The notes: a model not told the origin generated them from the sequence alone. 15,520 nt of DNA from DASYHS01 sp035998295 (GCF_035998295.1 NZ_DASYHS010000149.1:1-15520); one strand, 5' to 3'. Counted from the stretch's first letter, positions 1-9,590 are shown. Translations and numbers: made by a program.

Positions 1-3
1 CAG

Positions 4-801
4 ATGAAGGAAGTCCGGATCGTATCGCTGGCGGACTACGTCGACATGGTCTGCAGCCTCGCGGGACGGACGGTCCAGTTCCGCGGCGCGAAGGACCCCG
101 TCGACGGCATGACCTCGACCGTCGTGCGGTCCTGGGCTCGCAACCGGCGCATCCGGGAGGACACCGGCGACGAGCAGAAGCTGCCGCTGTGGCGCTACGA
201 GGCCCGGCTGATCGAGGCGTTCCAGCGCCAGTCCCTGCCCTTCCTGGAAGCGGTGCCGGACTGCCACCTGAACTGGCTCGCGGTGGCCCAGCACCACCAG
301 CTCCCGACCCGGCTGCTCGACTGGACCCGCAACCCGCTGATCGCGCTCTACTTCGCCGTCAGCGAGCGCGGCGCCTACCGGCCTGCGGGCGACTGGGACG
401 ACGCCTTCGTGTTCATGTGGGAGATCGGCGACGAGGAACAGGAGCACCGGCAGATCCTGGCGATGGACCGCGTGCGCGACATGGTCCCGCGCGAGGGCGG
501 CGTGATCGGTGACGGCGGGGCGGACGACCCGGGAGTGCTGCTGTTCAACCCGCCGATCATCTCCTCGCGCATCGCCTCCCAGGAGGGCCTGTTCAGCTTC
601 GAGACCCGGCTTTCCGGCACGCCCTTCCCGGAGATGGCCGAGGCGGTCGGCCTGGAGCTGACGCGCATCCTGATCCCGGGGCCGATGCGCCTCGACATCC
701 TGAAGCACCTGAACCGGCTCGGCGTCGAGAGCGGCAGGCTGTTCCCGGACCTTCCGGGCCTGTGCGCGCATCAGTCCTGGGTCGCGGAATGGCTGTGGTA
801 G
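4..801 (+). CDS. FRG domain-containing protein
   Basis: This 265-residue protein carries the two hallmarks of the FRG domain family. There is an N-terminal QFRG motif at residues 25-28 and a core at about 97-118 that reads HHQLPTRLLDW and runs into a hydrophobic NPLIALYFAV stretch. A later conserved patch, SRIASQEGLFSF at about 188-199, also fits the family. There is no signal peptide or membrane segment, so it is probably cytoplasmic. The biochemical activity of FRG proteins is not settled; they occur scattered among genomes, often in accessory regions. The ATG lies three bases from the window edge, so a start further upstream cannot be excluded and no ribosome site can be judged. The gene ends 13 bp from the convergent upp stop. 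The family call is secure; the function is unknown. Confidence 0.85.
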   Translation: MKEVRIVSLADYVDMVCSLAGRTVQFRGAKDPVDGMTSTVVRSWARNRRIREDTGDEQKLPLWRYEARLIEAFQRQSLPFLEAVPDCHLNWLAVAQHHQLPTRLLDWTRNPLIALYFAVSERGAYRPAGDWDDAFVFMWEIGDEEQEHRQILAMDRVRDMVPREGGVIGDGGADDPGVLLFNPPIISSRIASQEGLFSFETRLSGTPFPEMAEAVGLELTRILIPGPMRLDILKHLNRLGVESGRLFPDLPGLCAHQSWVAEWLW

Positions 802-814
802 GCCGGGCTTCCCC

Positions 815-1465
815 TCACTTCGTGCCGAACATGCGGTCGCCCGCGTCGCCGAGCCCGGGGACGATGTAGGCGTTCTCGTCCAGGTGGCTGTCGAGCGCCG
901 CGCAGAAGACCCTGACCCCCGGATGGGCGGCCGAGAACACGCGCATGCCCTCCGGCGCCGCGACCAGCGCCATGAAGCGGATGTTGCGGTCGTCGACGCC
1001 GTGCCGGTTCAGCACGTCGCAGGCATGCACGGCCGAGTGGCCGGTGGCGAGCATCGGGTCGACGAGGATGAAGATGCGGCCTTCCGGCTCGGGCAGCTTC
1101 ACGAGGTACTCGACGGGCTGCTTGGTGTCGTGGTCGCGGTAGAGCCCGATATGGCCCTCGCGCGCCGAGGGCATCAACTCGTGCAGGCCGAGCGCCATGC
1201 CGAGGCCGGCCCGCAGGATCGGCACGACCGCGACCTTCTTGCCGGCGATCACCGGCGCGTCCATGGGCGCCAGCGGCGTGTCGATCCGCTCCGTCGTCAT
1301 GGGCAGGTCGCGCGTGATCTCGTAGCCCATCAGCAGCGCGATCTCCTTCAGCAGGGTGCGGAAGCCCATGGTCGACCGCTCGCGGTCGCGCATGTGGCTG
1401 AGCTTGTGCTGGATCAGCGGATGCGTCAGGACGTGGAGATTCGGAAAATCGGGGTGCTTCTGCAT
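815..1465 (-). CDS. upp: Uracil phosphoribosyltransferase
   Basis: Upp converts uracil and PRPP to UMP and pyrophosphate in the cytoplasmic pyrimidine salvage pathway. The 216-residue product has the family layout: an N-terminal THPLIQHKLSHMRD segment (14-27), the conserved VPILRAGLGM block (81-90), the PRPP-binding loop ILVDPMLATGHSA (133-145), and the uracil-binding C-terminus VPGLGDAGDRMFGTK (202-216). The E. coli enzyme is 208 residues; the extra residues are at the N-terminus. The ATG at 1465 was chosen because it is the only start in front of the conserved segment and follows a weak GGCGAG ribosome site. The same frame stays open for about 1.7 kb further upstream, antisense to the next gene, which is a GC-rich artefact. 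The gene is convergent with the FRG gene and divergent from the transporter operon, so it is probably transcribed alone. Confidence 0.96.
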   Translation of the reverse strand: MQKHPDFPNLHVLTHPLIQHKLSHMRDRERSTMGFRTLLKEIALLMGYEITRDLPMTTERIDTPLAPMDAPVIAGKKVAVVPILRAGLGMALGLHELMPSAREGHIGLYRDHDTKQPVEYLVKLPEPEGRIFILVDPMLATGHSAVHACDVLNRHGVDDRNIRFMALVAAPEGMRVFSAAHPGVRVFCAALDSHLDENAYIVPGLGDAGDRMFGTK

Positions 1466-1504
1466 GGGGCTCGCCGTGTCTAGCGCCGTTCCGGGAACAG
1501 CCGG

Positions 1505-1533
1505 AGGATAGTCGTCCCGCCCCGCCCGGCCAA
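1505..1533 (-). promoter_or_regulatory. Candidate sigma-70-like promoter for upp
   Basis: On the minus strand a TTGGCC (-35, bases 1528-1533) is followed after 17 bases by TATCCT (-10, bases 1505-1510). Each hexamer matches four of six consensus positions. It would give a leader of roughly 30 bases before the upp ATG. This is a match by eye only, in GC-rich DNA where alphaproteobacterial promoters are often degenerate. Confidence 0.35.
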
Positions 1534-1569
1534 GCGCCGTCGCGAAAGGAGCGCGAAGGGTGGATTTGG

Positions 1570-1597
1570 TTGACGCAATGCCATAGCGGGTTATGCT
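1570..1597 (+). promoter_or_regulatory. Candidate sigma-70-like promoter for the transporter operon
   Basis: TTGACG at 1570-1575 matches five of six -35 positions. It is followed after 16 bases by TATGCT at 1592-1597, which matches four of six -10 positions. This lies in one of the few locally AT-richer patches of the gap. It would give a leader of about 65 bases before the binding-protein ATG at 1670. It is the best promoter-like match I found in the window, still unproven. Confidence 0.45.
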
Positions 1598-1669
1598 CGT
1601 TGCGTAAAAAGGCGCCAAAGGGCCGCAAACGAACGCGGCCGACGCCGAGGGACGCTTCAGGGAGCATTC

Positions 1670-3256
1670 ATGTCCAAAACCATCCTCCTGTCCGCCGTGG
1701 CCGCGGTGGCCATCCTCGCCGCGCAGCCGGCGATGGCAAAGACGCTCAAATGGGCGAACGACGGCGACGTCAACTCGATGGACCCGTACGCCCGGAACGA
1801 GACGTTCCTGCTGAGCTTCATGTCGAACATCTACGAGCCGCTCGTCCGCCGGGACAAGAACCTCAAGGTGGAGCCGGCGCTGGCGACGGAATGGACGCAG
1901 ACGGCCCCCGACACCTGGCGCTTCAAGCTGCGCGAGGACGTGAAGTTCCACGACGGCGCGCCGTTCACGGCCGACGACGTCGTGTTCTCCTACCAGCGCG
2001 CGACCGGGCCGGGCTCGAACATCCCGACCAAGCTCGCCTCGGTCAAGGAGGTCCGCAAGATCGACGACCACACGGTCGAGTTCGTGACCAACGGCCCGAA
2101 CCCGATCCTGCTGGAGGAGATCTCCGACTGGTACATCATGGACAAGGAGTGGTCCGAGGCGAACAACGCCACCCAGGCCGCCGACCTGACCAAGAACGAG
2201 GAGACCTACGCCAGCCGCAACGCGAACGGCACCGGCCCGTTCATGCTGCAGGACCGCCAGCCCGACGTGAAGACGGTGCTGGTGCCGAACCCGAACTGGT
2301 GGGACGAGCCCGAGCACAACCTGACCGAGGTCGTCTTCTCGCGCATCGGCAACGACGCCACCCGCGTGGCCGCGCTGCTGTCGGGCGAGATCGACATGAT
2401 CTACACGGTGCCGCCGCAGGACGTCGAGCGCATCCGCCGCACGCCCGGCCTGCGCATCGTCGAAGGCCCGGAGCTGCGCACGATCTTCCTCGGCTTCGAC
2501 CAGACGCGCGACGAGCTGCTGGAGAGCAGCGTCAAGGGCAAGAACCCCTTCAAGGACCCGAAGGTCCGCGAGGCGTTCTACCGCGCGATCGACATGGACG
2601 CGATCAAGAGCAAGGTGATGCGCGGCGCGTCCGCCCCGGTCGGCACCATGATCGGCGAGGGCATCAACGGCTACACCGACGAGCTGGGCGAGCGCTATCC
2701 CCATGACGTCGAGCTGGCCCGCAAGCTGCTGGCCGAGGCGGGATACGCCGACGGGTTCGAGGTCGGCCTGGACTGCCCGAACGACCGCTACGTCAACGAC
2801 GAGGCCATCTGCCAGGCGGTCGCCAGCATGCTGGCGCGCGTCGGGGTCAAGGTAAACCTCAACGCCCAGACCCGCTCCAAGTACTTCGCGAAGATCCTCG
2901 GGCCGGCCTACGACACCAGCTTCTACATGCTGGGCTGGACGCCGTCGACCTACGACGCCCACAACGCGCTGTACAACCTCGTCGCCTCGCGCGGGGACGA
3001 CAAGGGCAGCCAGGGCCTGTTCAACGTCGGCGGCTACTCCAACCCGCGGGTGGACGAGCTGACGGCCGCGATCCTGTCCGAGACGGACGCCGACAAGCGC
3101 GACGCGATGATCCAGGAGGCGCTGACGATCCACAAGGAGGAGTTCGGCCACATCCCGCTGCACCAGCAGACGGTGGTGTGGGCCGCGCGCGACAACGTGG
3201 ACCTCGTCCAGCTCGCGGACAACTACTTCCCGCTGCGCTTCGTGCGCCTGCAGTAA
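1670..3256 (+). CDS. ABC transporter periplasmic solute-binding protein, family 5 (peptide/DppA-OppA type)
   Basis: This 528-residue protein captures the substrate in the periplasm for the transporter encoded just downstream. It begins with a Sec signal peptide: MSKT, a hydrophobic core, then an AMA cleavage site after residue 23, with no lipobox cysteine. The family 5 signature lies at about 55-108, with YEPLVRR, LATEW, WRFKLREDVKFHDGAPF and DDVVFSY. Later typical elements are KDPKVREAFYRAID (about 302-315) and the C-terminal LHQQTVVWAARDNV stretch. Two cysteines in the second lobe (LDCPNDRY and EAICQAV) could form a disulfide. The length is normal for the family. The ATG follows an AGGGAG ribosome site. 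Family 5 members bind di- and oligopeptides but also glutathione, heme, nickel, opines and sugars, so the ligand cannot be read from sequence. The downstream amidohydrolase makes a peptide or amide plausible. Confidence 0.93.
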   Translation: MSKTILLSAVAAVAILAAQPAMAKTLKWANDGDVNSMDPYARNETFLLSFMSNIYEPLVRRDKNLKVEPALATEWTQTAPDTWRFKLREDVKFHDGAPFTADDVVFSYQRATGPGSNIPTKLASVKEVRKIDDHTVEFVTNGPNPILLEEISDWYIMDKEWSEANNATQAADLTKNEETYASRNANGTGPFMLQDRQPDVKTVLVPNPNWWDEPEHNLTEVVFSRIGNDATRVAALLSGEIDMIYTVPPQDVERIRRTPGLRIVEGPELRTIFLGFDQTRDELLESSVKGKNPFKDPKVREAFYRAIDMDAIKSKVMRGASAPVGTMIGEGINGYTDELGERYPHDVELARKLLAEAGYADGFEVGLDCPNDRYVNDEAICQAVASMLARVGVKVNLNAQTRSKYFAKILGPAYDTSFYMLGWTPSTYDAHNALYNLVASRGDDKGSQGLFNVGGYSNPRVDELTAAILSETDADKRDAMIQEALTIHKEEFGHIPLHQQTVVWAARDNVDLVQLADNYFPLRFVRLQ

Positions 3257-3266
3257 GGGCCTGACG

Positions 3267-3302
3267 CCGTCCCGCCGGCCTCCCCGGAGGCCGGCGGGAC
3301 GG
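3267..3302 (+). terminator. Strong intercistronic GC hairpin after the binding-protein gene
   Basis: Bases 3267-3283 and 3286-3302 are perfect reverse complements: a 17-bp, almost all-GC stem around a nominal 2-base loop, so the top pairs must open in practice. It starts 10 bases after the stop codon and is not followed by a T-run, so it does not look like a classical intrinsic terminator. Such hairpins between a binding-protein gene and its permease genes are known in other ABC operons to protect upstream mRNA or attenuate read-through. That role is inferred here. Confidence 0.7.
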
Positions 3303-3331
3303 TCCCTGCTCCGCTACGGCAAAGGCCCCGC

Positions 3332-4324
3332 ATGATCGCGTTCATCGTGCAGCGCCTGGTCCAGTCGGTGATCGTCATGCTGACGGTCGCCTTCGTGGCC
3401 TTCGCGCTGTTCAACTTCGTCGGCGACCCGATCGCCAACGTCGTCGGCCAGGACACGTCGCTCGAGGACCGGGCCAAGCTTCGCGAGAGCCTCGGCCTCA
3501 ACGATCCCTTCGTGGTCCAGTTCGCCCGCTTCGTCGGCCGGGCGGCGCAGGGCGAGTTCGGCCTGTCCTACCAGCACGCGCGCCCCGTGGACGAGCTGAT
3601 CCTCGAGCGCATGCCCGCGACGCTGGAACTCAGCTTCGTCGCGGCCCTGCTCGCGCTCCTGATCGGCGTGCCGATGGGCGTCTATACCGGGCTCCACCGC
3701 CGGGGGTCGCTGTCGCGCCTGCTGATGACGGTGTCGCTGATCGGGGTGTCGCTGCCGACCTTCCTGATCGGCATCCTGCTGATCCTCGTCTTCTCGGTGC
3801 AGCTCGGCTGGCTGCCCTCCTTCGGGCGCGGGCCGACGGTCGACCTCGGCTGGTGGCAGACGGGCCTGCTGACGAGCGAGGGGCTGAAGGCGCTGATCCT
3901 GCCGGCGGTGACGCTGGGGCTGTTCCAGATGACGCTGATCATGCGCCTTGTGCGCGCGGAGATGCTGGAGGTGCTGCGCACCGACTACATCAAGTTCGCG
4001 CGCGCCCGCGGGCTGACGAACCGGGCGGTCAATTTCGGCCATGCGCTGAAGAACACGATGGTCCCGGTCATCACGATCACGGGCCTCCAACTCGGCTCGA
4101 TCATCGCCTTCTCGATCATCACCGAAACCGTATTCCAGTGGCCGGGCATGGGACTCCTCTTCATCCAGGCCGTGCTGTTCGCCGACATCCCGGTGATGGC
4201 CGCCTATCTCGTCCTGATGGCGTTCTTCTTCGTCGTCATCAACCTCATCGTCGACCTGCTGTACTACGTGGTCGACCCGCGCCTGCGCATCGACCGGGGA
4301 ACGGCGGCCGGCCATGGCCATTGA
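3332..4324 (+). CDS. ABC transporter permease, DppB/OppB type
   Basis: This 330-residue inner-membrane subunit forms half of the translocation channel. It shows the usual DppB plan: an N-terminal helix (about 9-30), a periplasmic stretch with LGLNDPFVVQFARF (54-67) and GEFGLSYQ (74-81), then five more hydrophobic segments at about 100-120, 133-158, 185-205, 243-265 and 285-313. The cytoplasmic EAA loop that docks onto the ATPase lies at about 209-245, with EMLEVLRTDYIKFARARGL. PGMG at 271-274 and VDPRLR near the C-terminus are also typical. The ATG at 3332 has an AAAGG ribosome site and is the only start that keeps the first helix. It is 75 bp after the binding-protein stop, across the hairpin, and overlaps the next gene by 11 bp. 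Confidence 0.94.
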   Translation: MIAFIVQRLVQSVIVMLTVAFVAFALFNFVGDPIANVVGQDTSLEDRAKLRESLGLNDPFVVQFARFVGRAAQGEFGLSYQHARPVDELILERMPATLELSFVAALLALLIGVPMGVYTGLHRRGSLSRLLMTVSLIGVSLPTFLIGILLILVFSVQLGWLPSFGRGPTVDLGWWQTGLLTSEGLKALILPAVTLGLFQMTLIMRLVRAEMLEVLRTDYIKFARARGLTNRAVNFGHALKNTMVPVITITGLQLGSIIAFSIITETVFQWPGMGLLFIQAVLFADIPVMAAYLVLMAFFFVVINLIVDLLYYVVDPRLRIDRGTAAGHGH

Positions 4325-5273
4325 CGCGCTGCCCCCGGACGCCACCGCCCGCCCACGGCCGGCGGGCCGGTTCCGCAGGCTGATCGACAGCGAGCTGGCC
4401 TGGAGCTTCCGCCACTCGCCGGCCACGATCGCAGCCGCGGTCGTCACCCTGGTGCTGGTCCTGTCGGCGCTGCTGGCGCCCTGGATCGCGCCGCAGGACC
4501 CGTTCGACCTCGCGACCCTCGACCTGTTCGACGCCTTCACCCCGCCGGCCTGGACCGAGGGCGGGGACCCGCGCTTCCTGCTGGGAGCCGACGACCAGGG
4601 CCGGGACGTCCTGTCCGCCATCCTCCACGGCATGCGCGTGTCGCTGTTCGTCGGCTTCACCTCTGTGCTGTTCGCGGCCGTGGTCGGCGTCACGCTCGGG
4701 CTGCTGGCGGGATATCTCGGCGGCTGGGTCGACAGCGTCATCATGCGCATGGCCGACGTCCAGCTCAGCTTCCCCGCCATCCTGATCGCGCTGCTGATCG
4801 ACGGCGTCGCGCGCAGCGTGCTGCCGCGCGACCTGCACGCGGACACGGCGCTCTACGTCGTCGTGCTGGCGATCGGCCTCAGCTACTGGGTGCAGTACGC
4901 CCGCACCGTGCGCGGATCGGCCCTGGTCGAGCGGTCCAAGGACTACGTCCAGGCGGCGCGCGTGATCGGCGTCCACCCGCTGCGCATCCTGGCGCACCAC
5001 ATCCTTCCCAACGCGATCGGCCCCGTGCTGGTGATCGCCACCATCAACCTCGCGCTCGCGATCATCACGGAGGCGACGCTGTCCTTCCTCGGCCTTGGCG
5101 TGCCGCCGACGCAGCCCTCGCTCGGGACGCTGATCCGGGTCGGCAACGACTTCCTGTTCTCCGGAGAGTGGTGGATCACCATCTTCCCCGGCATCGCCCT
5201 CGTCGCCCTCGCGCTCTCGGTCAACCTGCTGGGCGACTGGCTGCGCGACGCGCTCAACCCCAAGCTCCGCTGA
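4314..5273 (+). CDS. ABC transporter permease, DppC/OppC type
   Basis: This 319-residue subunit is the partner permease. Residues about 22-75 fit the OppC N-terminal domain, with a first membrane helix at about 38-58 ending in APWIAPQDPF. LLGADDQGRDVLS (89-101) matches the conserved segment before the permease core. Further helices lie at about 110-134, 150-168, 180-196, 235-256 and 287-308. The EAA loop is at about 199-225, with VERSKDYVQAARVIGVHP, and LSFLGLGVPP (256-265) is typical of DppC. The start overlaps the end of the preceding permease by 11 bp and only a weak, distant purine tract precedes it, so translation is probably coupled. The final TGA shares its A with the ATG of the first ATPase gene. 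Confidence 0.94.
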   Translation: MAIDALPPDATARPRPAGRFRRLIDSELAWSFRHSPATIAAAVVTLVLVLSALLAPWIAPQDPFDLATLDLFDAFTPPAWTEGGDPRFLLGADDQGRDVLSAILHGMRVSLFVGFTSVLFAAVVGVTLGLLAGYLGGWVDSVIMRMADVQLSFPAILIALLIDGVARSVLPRDLHADTALYVVVLAIGLSYWVQYARTVRGSALVERSKDYVQAARVIGVHPLRILAHHILPNAIGPVLVIATINLALAIITEATLSFLGLGVPPTQPSLGTLIRVGNDFLFSGEWWITIFPGIALVALALSVNLLGDWLRDALNPKLR

Positions 5274-6242
5274 TGCCGCTCCTCGAAGTCCAAGACCTCC
5301 GCATCGAGCTGCCGACGCGCCGGGGCACCCTGGCCGCGGTCGACGGCGTCTCCTTCGCGATCGAGCCGGGCAAGGTGCTGGGCGTCGTCGGCGAGTCGGG
5401 TGCCGGCAAGTCGCTGACCGGGACCGCCGTGATCGGCCTGCTGGAGCCGCCGCTGCGCATCGCCGGCGGGCGCATCCTGTTCGACGGGCGCCGCATCGAC
5501 AACCTGCCCTACGAGCAGATGCGGCGCATCCGCGGGCGCGAGATCGGCGCGATCTTCCAGGACCCGCTGACCAGCCTGAACCCGCTCTACACCGTGGGCC
5601 GCCAGCTCACCGAGACGATCCTGACCCATACCGAGATGACGCCGACCCAGGCACGGCGGCGCGCGGTGGAGCTGCTGGGCGAGGTCGGCATCCCCTCGCC
5701 CGAGCAGCGGGTCGACGCCTACCCGCACCAGTTCTCCGGCGGCATGCGCCAGCGGGTGGTGATCGCGTTGGCGCTGTGCGTCAATCCCAGGCTGGTGATC
5801 GCGGACGAGCCGACCACCGCGCTCGACGTGTCGATCCAGGCCCAGATCATCGCGCTGCTGAAGCGCCTGTGCCGCGAGCACGGCACGGCGGTGATGCTGG
5901 TGACCCACGACATGGGCGTGATCGCCGAGACGGCGGACGACGTCGCGGTGATGTATGCCGGCCGCATCGCCGAGATCGGGCCGGTGCGCGACGTTGTCAA
6001 GAACCCGGGCCATCCCTACACCGCCGGGCTGATGGCCTCCATCCCCGCCATCGGCGGGCCGCGCGACCGGCTGCGCCAGATCGACGGTTCGATGCCGCGG
6101 CTGTTCGAGATCCCGCAGGGCTGCGCCTTCCACCCCCGCTGCCCCCACGCCTTCGCGCGCTGCACCGCCGAGCGGCCGGAAGCGCTGCCGACGGGGCGCA
6201 CACTCGCGGCCTGCTGGCTGCACGACACGCCGGAGGCCGTGG

Positions 6243-6250
<8 letters not shown>
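5273..6250 (+). CDS. ABC transporter ATP-binding protein, DppD/OppD type
   Basis: This 325-residue cytoplasmic ATPase powers transport together with the next gene product. Visible motifs are Walker A GESGAGKS (40-47), Q-loop and following QDPLTSLNP (96-104), signature FSGGMRQR (154-161), Walker B LVIADEP with the D-loop ALD (174-185), and switch histidine in THD (211-213). The C-terminal oligopeptide-transporter extension (about 240-315) contains four cysteines at 284, 290, 297 and 314, a pattern linked to a 4Fe-4S cluster in characterised DppD/DppF proteins. The same frame is open 35 codons upstream, but the ATG at 5273 was chosen because it starts the conserved MPLLEVQDLRI segment and overlaps the permease stop as TGATG. 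There is no clear ribosome site, so translational coupling is likely. Confidence 0.95.
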
Positions 6251-7324
<1,074 letters not shown>

Positions 7325-7328
<4 letters not shown>

Positions 7329-8566
7329 GCGTTCTTTACGCGGGCGGCCGGGTGTTCGACGGCCGGGACTTCCTCGACGGGCACGGGGTCCTGGTCGAAG
7401 GAGCCGCCATCGCGCGCGTCGCGCCGCTGGCCGAGTTCGAGGGCCACGCCGGGCGCCGGGTCGACACCACGGGCTGCACGCTGCTGCCGGGCCTGGTCGA
7501 CTGCCACGTCCATCTCGTCTTCGACGGCGGGCCCAACCCCTGGGCGGCGCTGCAGACGCAGAGACCCGGCCAGATCGCGGTCAAGGCGCTCGACAACGCG
7601 CTGCGCACCCTGCGCGGCGGGATCACCGCGGTGCGCGACTGCGGCGGCAAGGACTACATCGAGTTCGCCGCCCGCGACGCCTGCAACGACGGCCGCTTCC
7701 TCGGCCCGACGATCCGGGCCGCGGGCCGCATGGTGTGCATGACCGGCGGGCACGGCAACTCCACCGGCCGGATCGCCGACGGCGTCGACGAGGTGGTCAA
7801 GGCCGTGCGCGAGCAGATCCATGCCGGCAGCGACCTGATCAAGATCATGGCGACCGGCGGGGTGCTGACCCCCGGGGTCAACCCCGAGGACGCGCATTAC
7901 AGCTTCGAGGAGCTGTCGGCCGGCGTGCGCGAGGGCCACCGCTTCCACCGGCACTGCGCCAGCCACGCCCAGGGGGCCGAGGGCATCCTCAACGCCGTGC
8001 GCGCCGGCGTCGATTCGATCGAGCACGGCATCCTCCTGAACGAGGAATGCATCGCCGAGATGCTGGCCCGGGGCACGGTCCTGGTGCCGACGCTGATCGC
8101 GATCGACACCATCCTGACCTCGACGGACAAGGCCATCCCCCCCTTCATGGTGGAGAAGGCCCAGCGCATGAAGCTGCGCCACGGCGCGTCGATCAAGGCG
8201 TTCCACGCCGCCGGCGGCATCCTGGCCATGGGCACCGACGCCGGCACGCCGTTCAACCGGCATGGCGAGAACGTGGCCGAGCTGCGCTGCATGGCCGATC
8301 TCGGCATCCCCGCGCTGGACGTGCTGCGGGCCTCGACCGCGAACGGGGCGGAGCTGATGCGGCTGTCGGACCGCGGCCGCATCGCGGACGGCATGGCGGC
8401 CGACCTGCTGCTGGTCGCGGGCGACCCGGAGGCCGACATCGAGGCGGTCGCCAGCCTCGCCAACCACCGGTTCGTGATGAAGAACGGCGTCGTCGCCCAT
8501 GGCGCGGAGCAGGCCGGCGCACCGGCCGCGAAGAAGCGGCGCGGCGCGGCCGTGGCGGCGGGCTGA
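7325..8566 (+). CDS. Metal-dependent amidohydrolase (imidazolonepropionase/Xaa-Pro dipeptidase-like)
   Basis: This 413-residue cytoplasmic hydrolase belongs to the amidohydrolase superfamily. The set of metal ligands and catalytic residues is intact: DCHVH (H61, H63), the likely carboxylated lysine K173 in LIKIMATGG, H214 in SHAQG, H234 in SIEHG and D305 in MGTDAG. GGHG at 141-144 and the C-terminal DLLLV(A)GDP strand are typical of the group that includes bacterial prolidase-like enzymes acting on Xaa-Pro or other dipeptides and N-acyl amino acids. The last 20 residues form an extra Ala/Lys/Arg-rich tail. There is no signal peptide. The ATG at 7325 overlaps the ATPase stop and follows a strong AAGGAG site (7316-7321). 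As last gene of the transporter operon it probably cleaves the imported compound. Substrate specificity cannot be read from sequence. Confidence 0.9.
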
Positions 8567-8572
8567 CCCCGA

Positions 8573-8611
8573 GGACGCGGCGCCCGGCCAAGCACGCCGC
8601 GCGCCGCGTCC
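8573..8611. terminator. Hairpin between convergent amidohydrolase and LysR genes
   Basis: GGACGCGGCGC at 8573-8583 pairs perfectly with GCGCCGCGTCC at 8601-8611, an 11-bp GC stem with a 17-base loop that could fold further. It fills the 46-bp gap between two convergent stop codons, so it may end transcription from both sides. There is no T-run in either direction, so termination strength is uncertain. Confidence 0.55.
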
Positions 8612-8612
8612 C

Positions 8613-9524
8613 TCAACCGCGCCCGAGAGTCCCCTGGAACAGCGGGCGCAAGGCGTGGAACTCCCGCGCGAGGAAGTCCGACAGCACCCGTATCCTCGCC
8701 GCGTGCCGCAGTTCGCGGTGGATCAGGAACCACAGGTCGCTCGACAGCTCCTCTATCGGGTCGCCGATGCGCGCCAGCCTCGGATCGGCGTCCGCGAGAT
8801 AGCAGGGCAGCACGCCGAGGCCGATGCCTTCCGCAACGGCCAGGGCGAGCGAATGCAGGCTGTTGACCTTGAGGACCACGCGCGCGGAGTACGCGGCCTC
8901 CCTGAGCCAGCGCGCCGACGCCAGATGGCCGAGTTCTTCGCCGGGCACCACCCAGGGCTGGCGTCCCAGCTCGCCGGCGCCGGGGGCGGAGGACGCCGCG
9001 GCGCGGTAGGTCGCGACGGCGATCCGGCACAGCTTGCGCCCGACCAGGCTTTCGGGCGGCTCGCCGCCGGCGCGGAGTGCGGCGTCGACCTCCCGGTGGC
9101 GCAGGTCCGCCATCCCCATCCCGACGCGCAGATCGAGAAGGACGGCCGGGTGCCGGCGCCGGAACCGCGCCACCAGCGGCATCAGCGGCCCGGCGACCAG
9201 AGTGTCGACGGTCGCGAGGCGGATCGTCCCCGCGGCCTCGGCATCCTCGTTGCCGACCCTGGCCTCCAGCGCGCCGATCTGCGCCTCGATCTGCTCGGCG
9301 AGGGCGGCGGCATCCGTTCCGGCCGCGGTCAGCGACACGCCGGTGTTGTCGCGCCGGAAGACCAGCGTCCCCAGGCGTTGCTCCAGACCCTTCGCGCGCC
9401 GGAAGACGGTCGGCGTGCTCACGCCGAGCTGCGCGGCCGCGCCGGCGAAGGACCCCGCCCGCGCGACCGCCAGCACGAGGTGGAGGTCGTCCCATTGAAG
9501 CCGCTGGCCGGCGAAATCCCGCAT
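8613..9524 (-). CDS. LysR-family transcriptional regulator
   Basis: This 303-residue DNA-binding protein has an N-terminal winged helix-turn-helix at about 10-69: WDDLHLVLAVARAGSFAGAAAQLGVSTPT as two consecutive parts, then VFRRAKGLEQRLG and LVFRR, followed by SLTAAG. A linker helix (about 70-92) leads into the effector-binding domain (about 97-298), which begins GTIRLATVDTLVAG and contains GIGLGVLPCYLAD. The ATG at 9524 has an AGGA ribosome site five bases upstream. LysR proteins usually regulate the divergent neighbour, here the cupin gene 66 bp away, and respond to a small molecule. The co-inducer is unknown. Its end faces the amidohydrolase, so it could instead act on another operon, but the divergent arrangement favours the cupin cluster. 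Confidence 0.93.
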   Translation of the reverse strand: MRDFAGQRLQWDDLHLVLAVARAGSFAGAAAQLGVSTPTVFRRAKGLEQRLGTLVFRRDNTGVSLTAAGTDAAALAEQIEAQIGALEARVGNEDAEAAGTIRLATVDTLVAGPLMPLVARFRRRHPAVLLDLRVGMGMADLRHREVDAALRAGGEPPESLVGRKLCRIAVATYRAAASSAPGAGELGRQPWVVPGEELGHLASARWLREAAYSARVVLKVNSLHSLALAVAEGIGLGVLPCYLADADPRLARIGDPIEELSSDLWFLIHRELRHAARIRVLSDFLAREFHALRPLFQGTLGRG

Positions 9525-9590
9525 TTCATTCCTGTTACTACCCGCATGTCATCCTAGACGGTAAGGTCCGACCGAGCAACGGAGGGCGAC
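9525..9590. promoter_or_regulatory. Divergent lysR-cupin control region
   Basis: This 66-bp gap must hold the promoters of both genes. On the minus strand TTGCTC (9574-9579) and TAGGAT (9551-9556) are spaced by 17 bases and could serve lysR, though the -35 match is poor. A spaced dyad, TACC at 9539-9542 and GGTA at 9560-9563, overlaps it and might be part of a LysR operator. Neither is strong evidence. The cupin has a good ribosome site, GGAGGG at 9581-9586. Confidence 0.4.

Larger units (their letters stand above)
1466..1669. promoter_or_regulatory. Divergent intergenic region between upp and the transporter operon
   Basis: This 204-bp gap separates the start codons of upp and the solute-binding protein. 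It holds one plausible sigma-70-like promoter for each direction, listed separately. I see no convincing operator dyad, riboswitch or small gene in it. Just upstream of the binding protein the region is purine-rich and ends in a good ribosome site, AGGGAG at 1659-1664, five bases before the ATG. Confidence 0.6.

Noticed and set aside
815..3163. A stop-free minus-strand frame that extends upp to about 780 codons, antisense to the binding protein
   Set aside because: The part upstream of 1465 is low-complexity Arg/Val/Asp/Leu-rich sequence typical of antisense frames in GC-rich genes. The upp ATG at 1465 fits the family length, and the plus strand holds a clear binding protein.
5168..5272. A 35-codon upstream extension of the DppD-type ATPase
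   Set aside because: It would overlap the permease by about 100 bp, and the extension is Arg/Pro-rich without homology to the family N-terminus. The ATG at 5273 is the natural coupled start.
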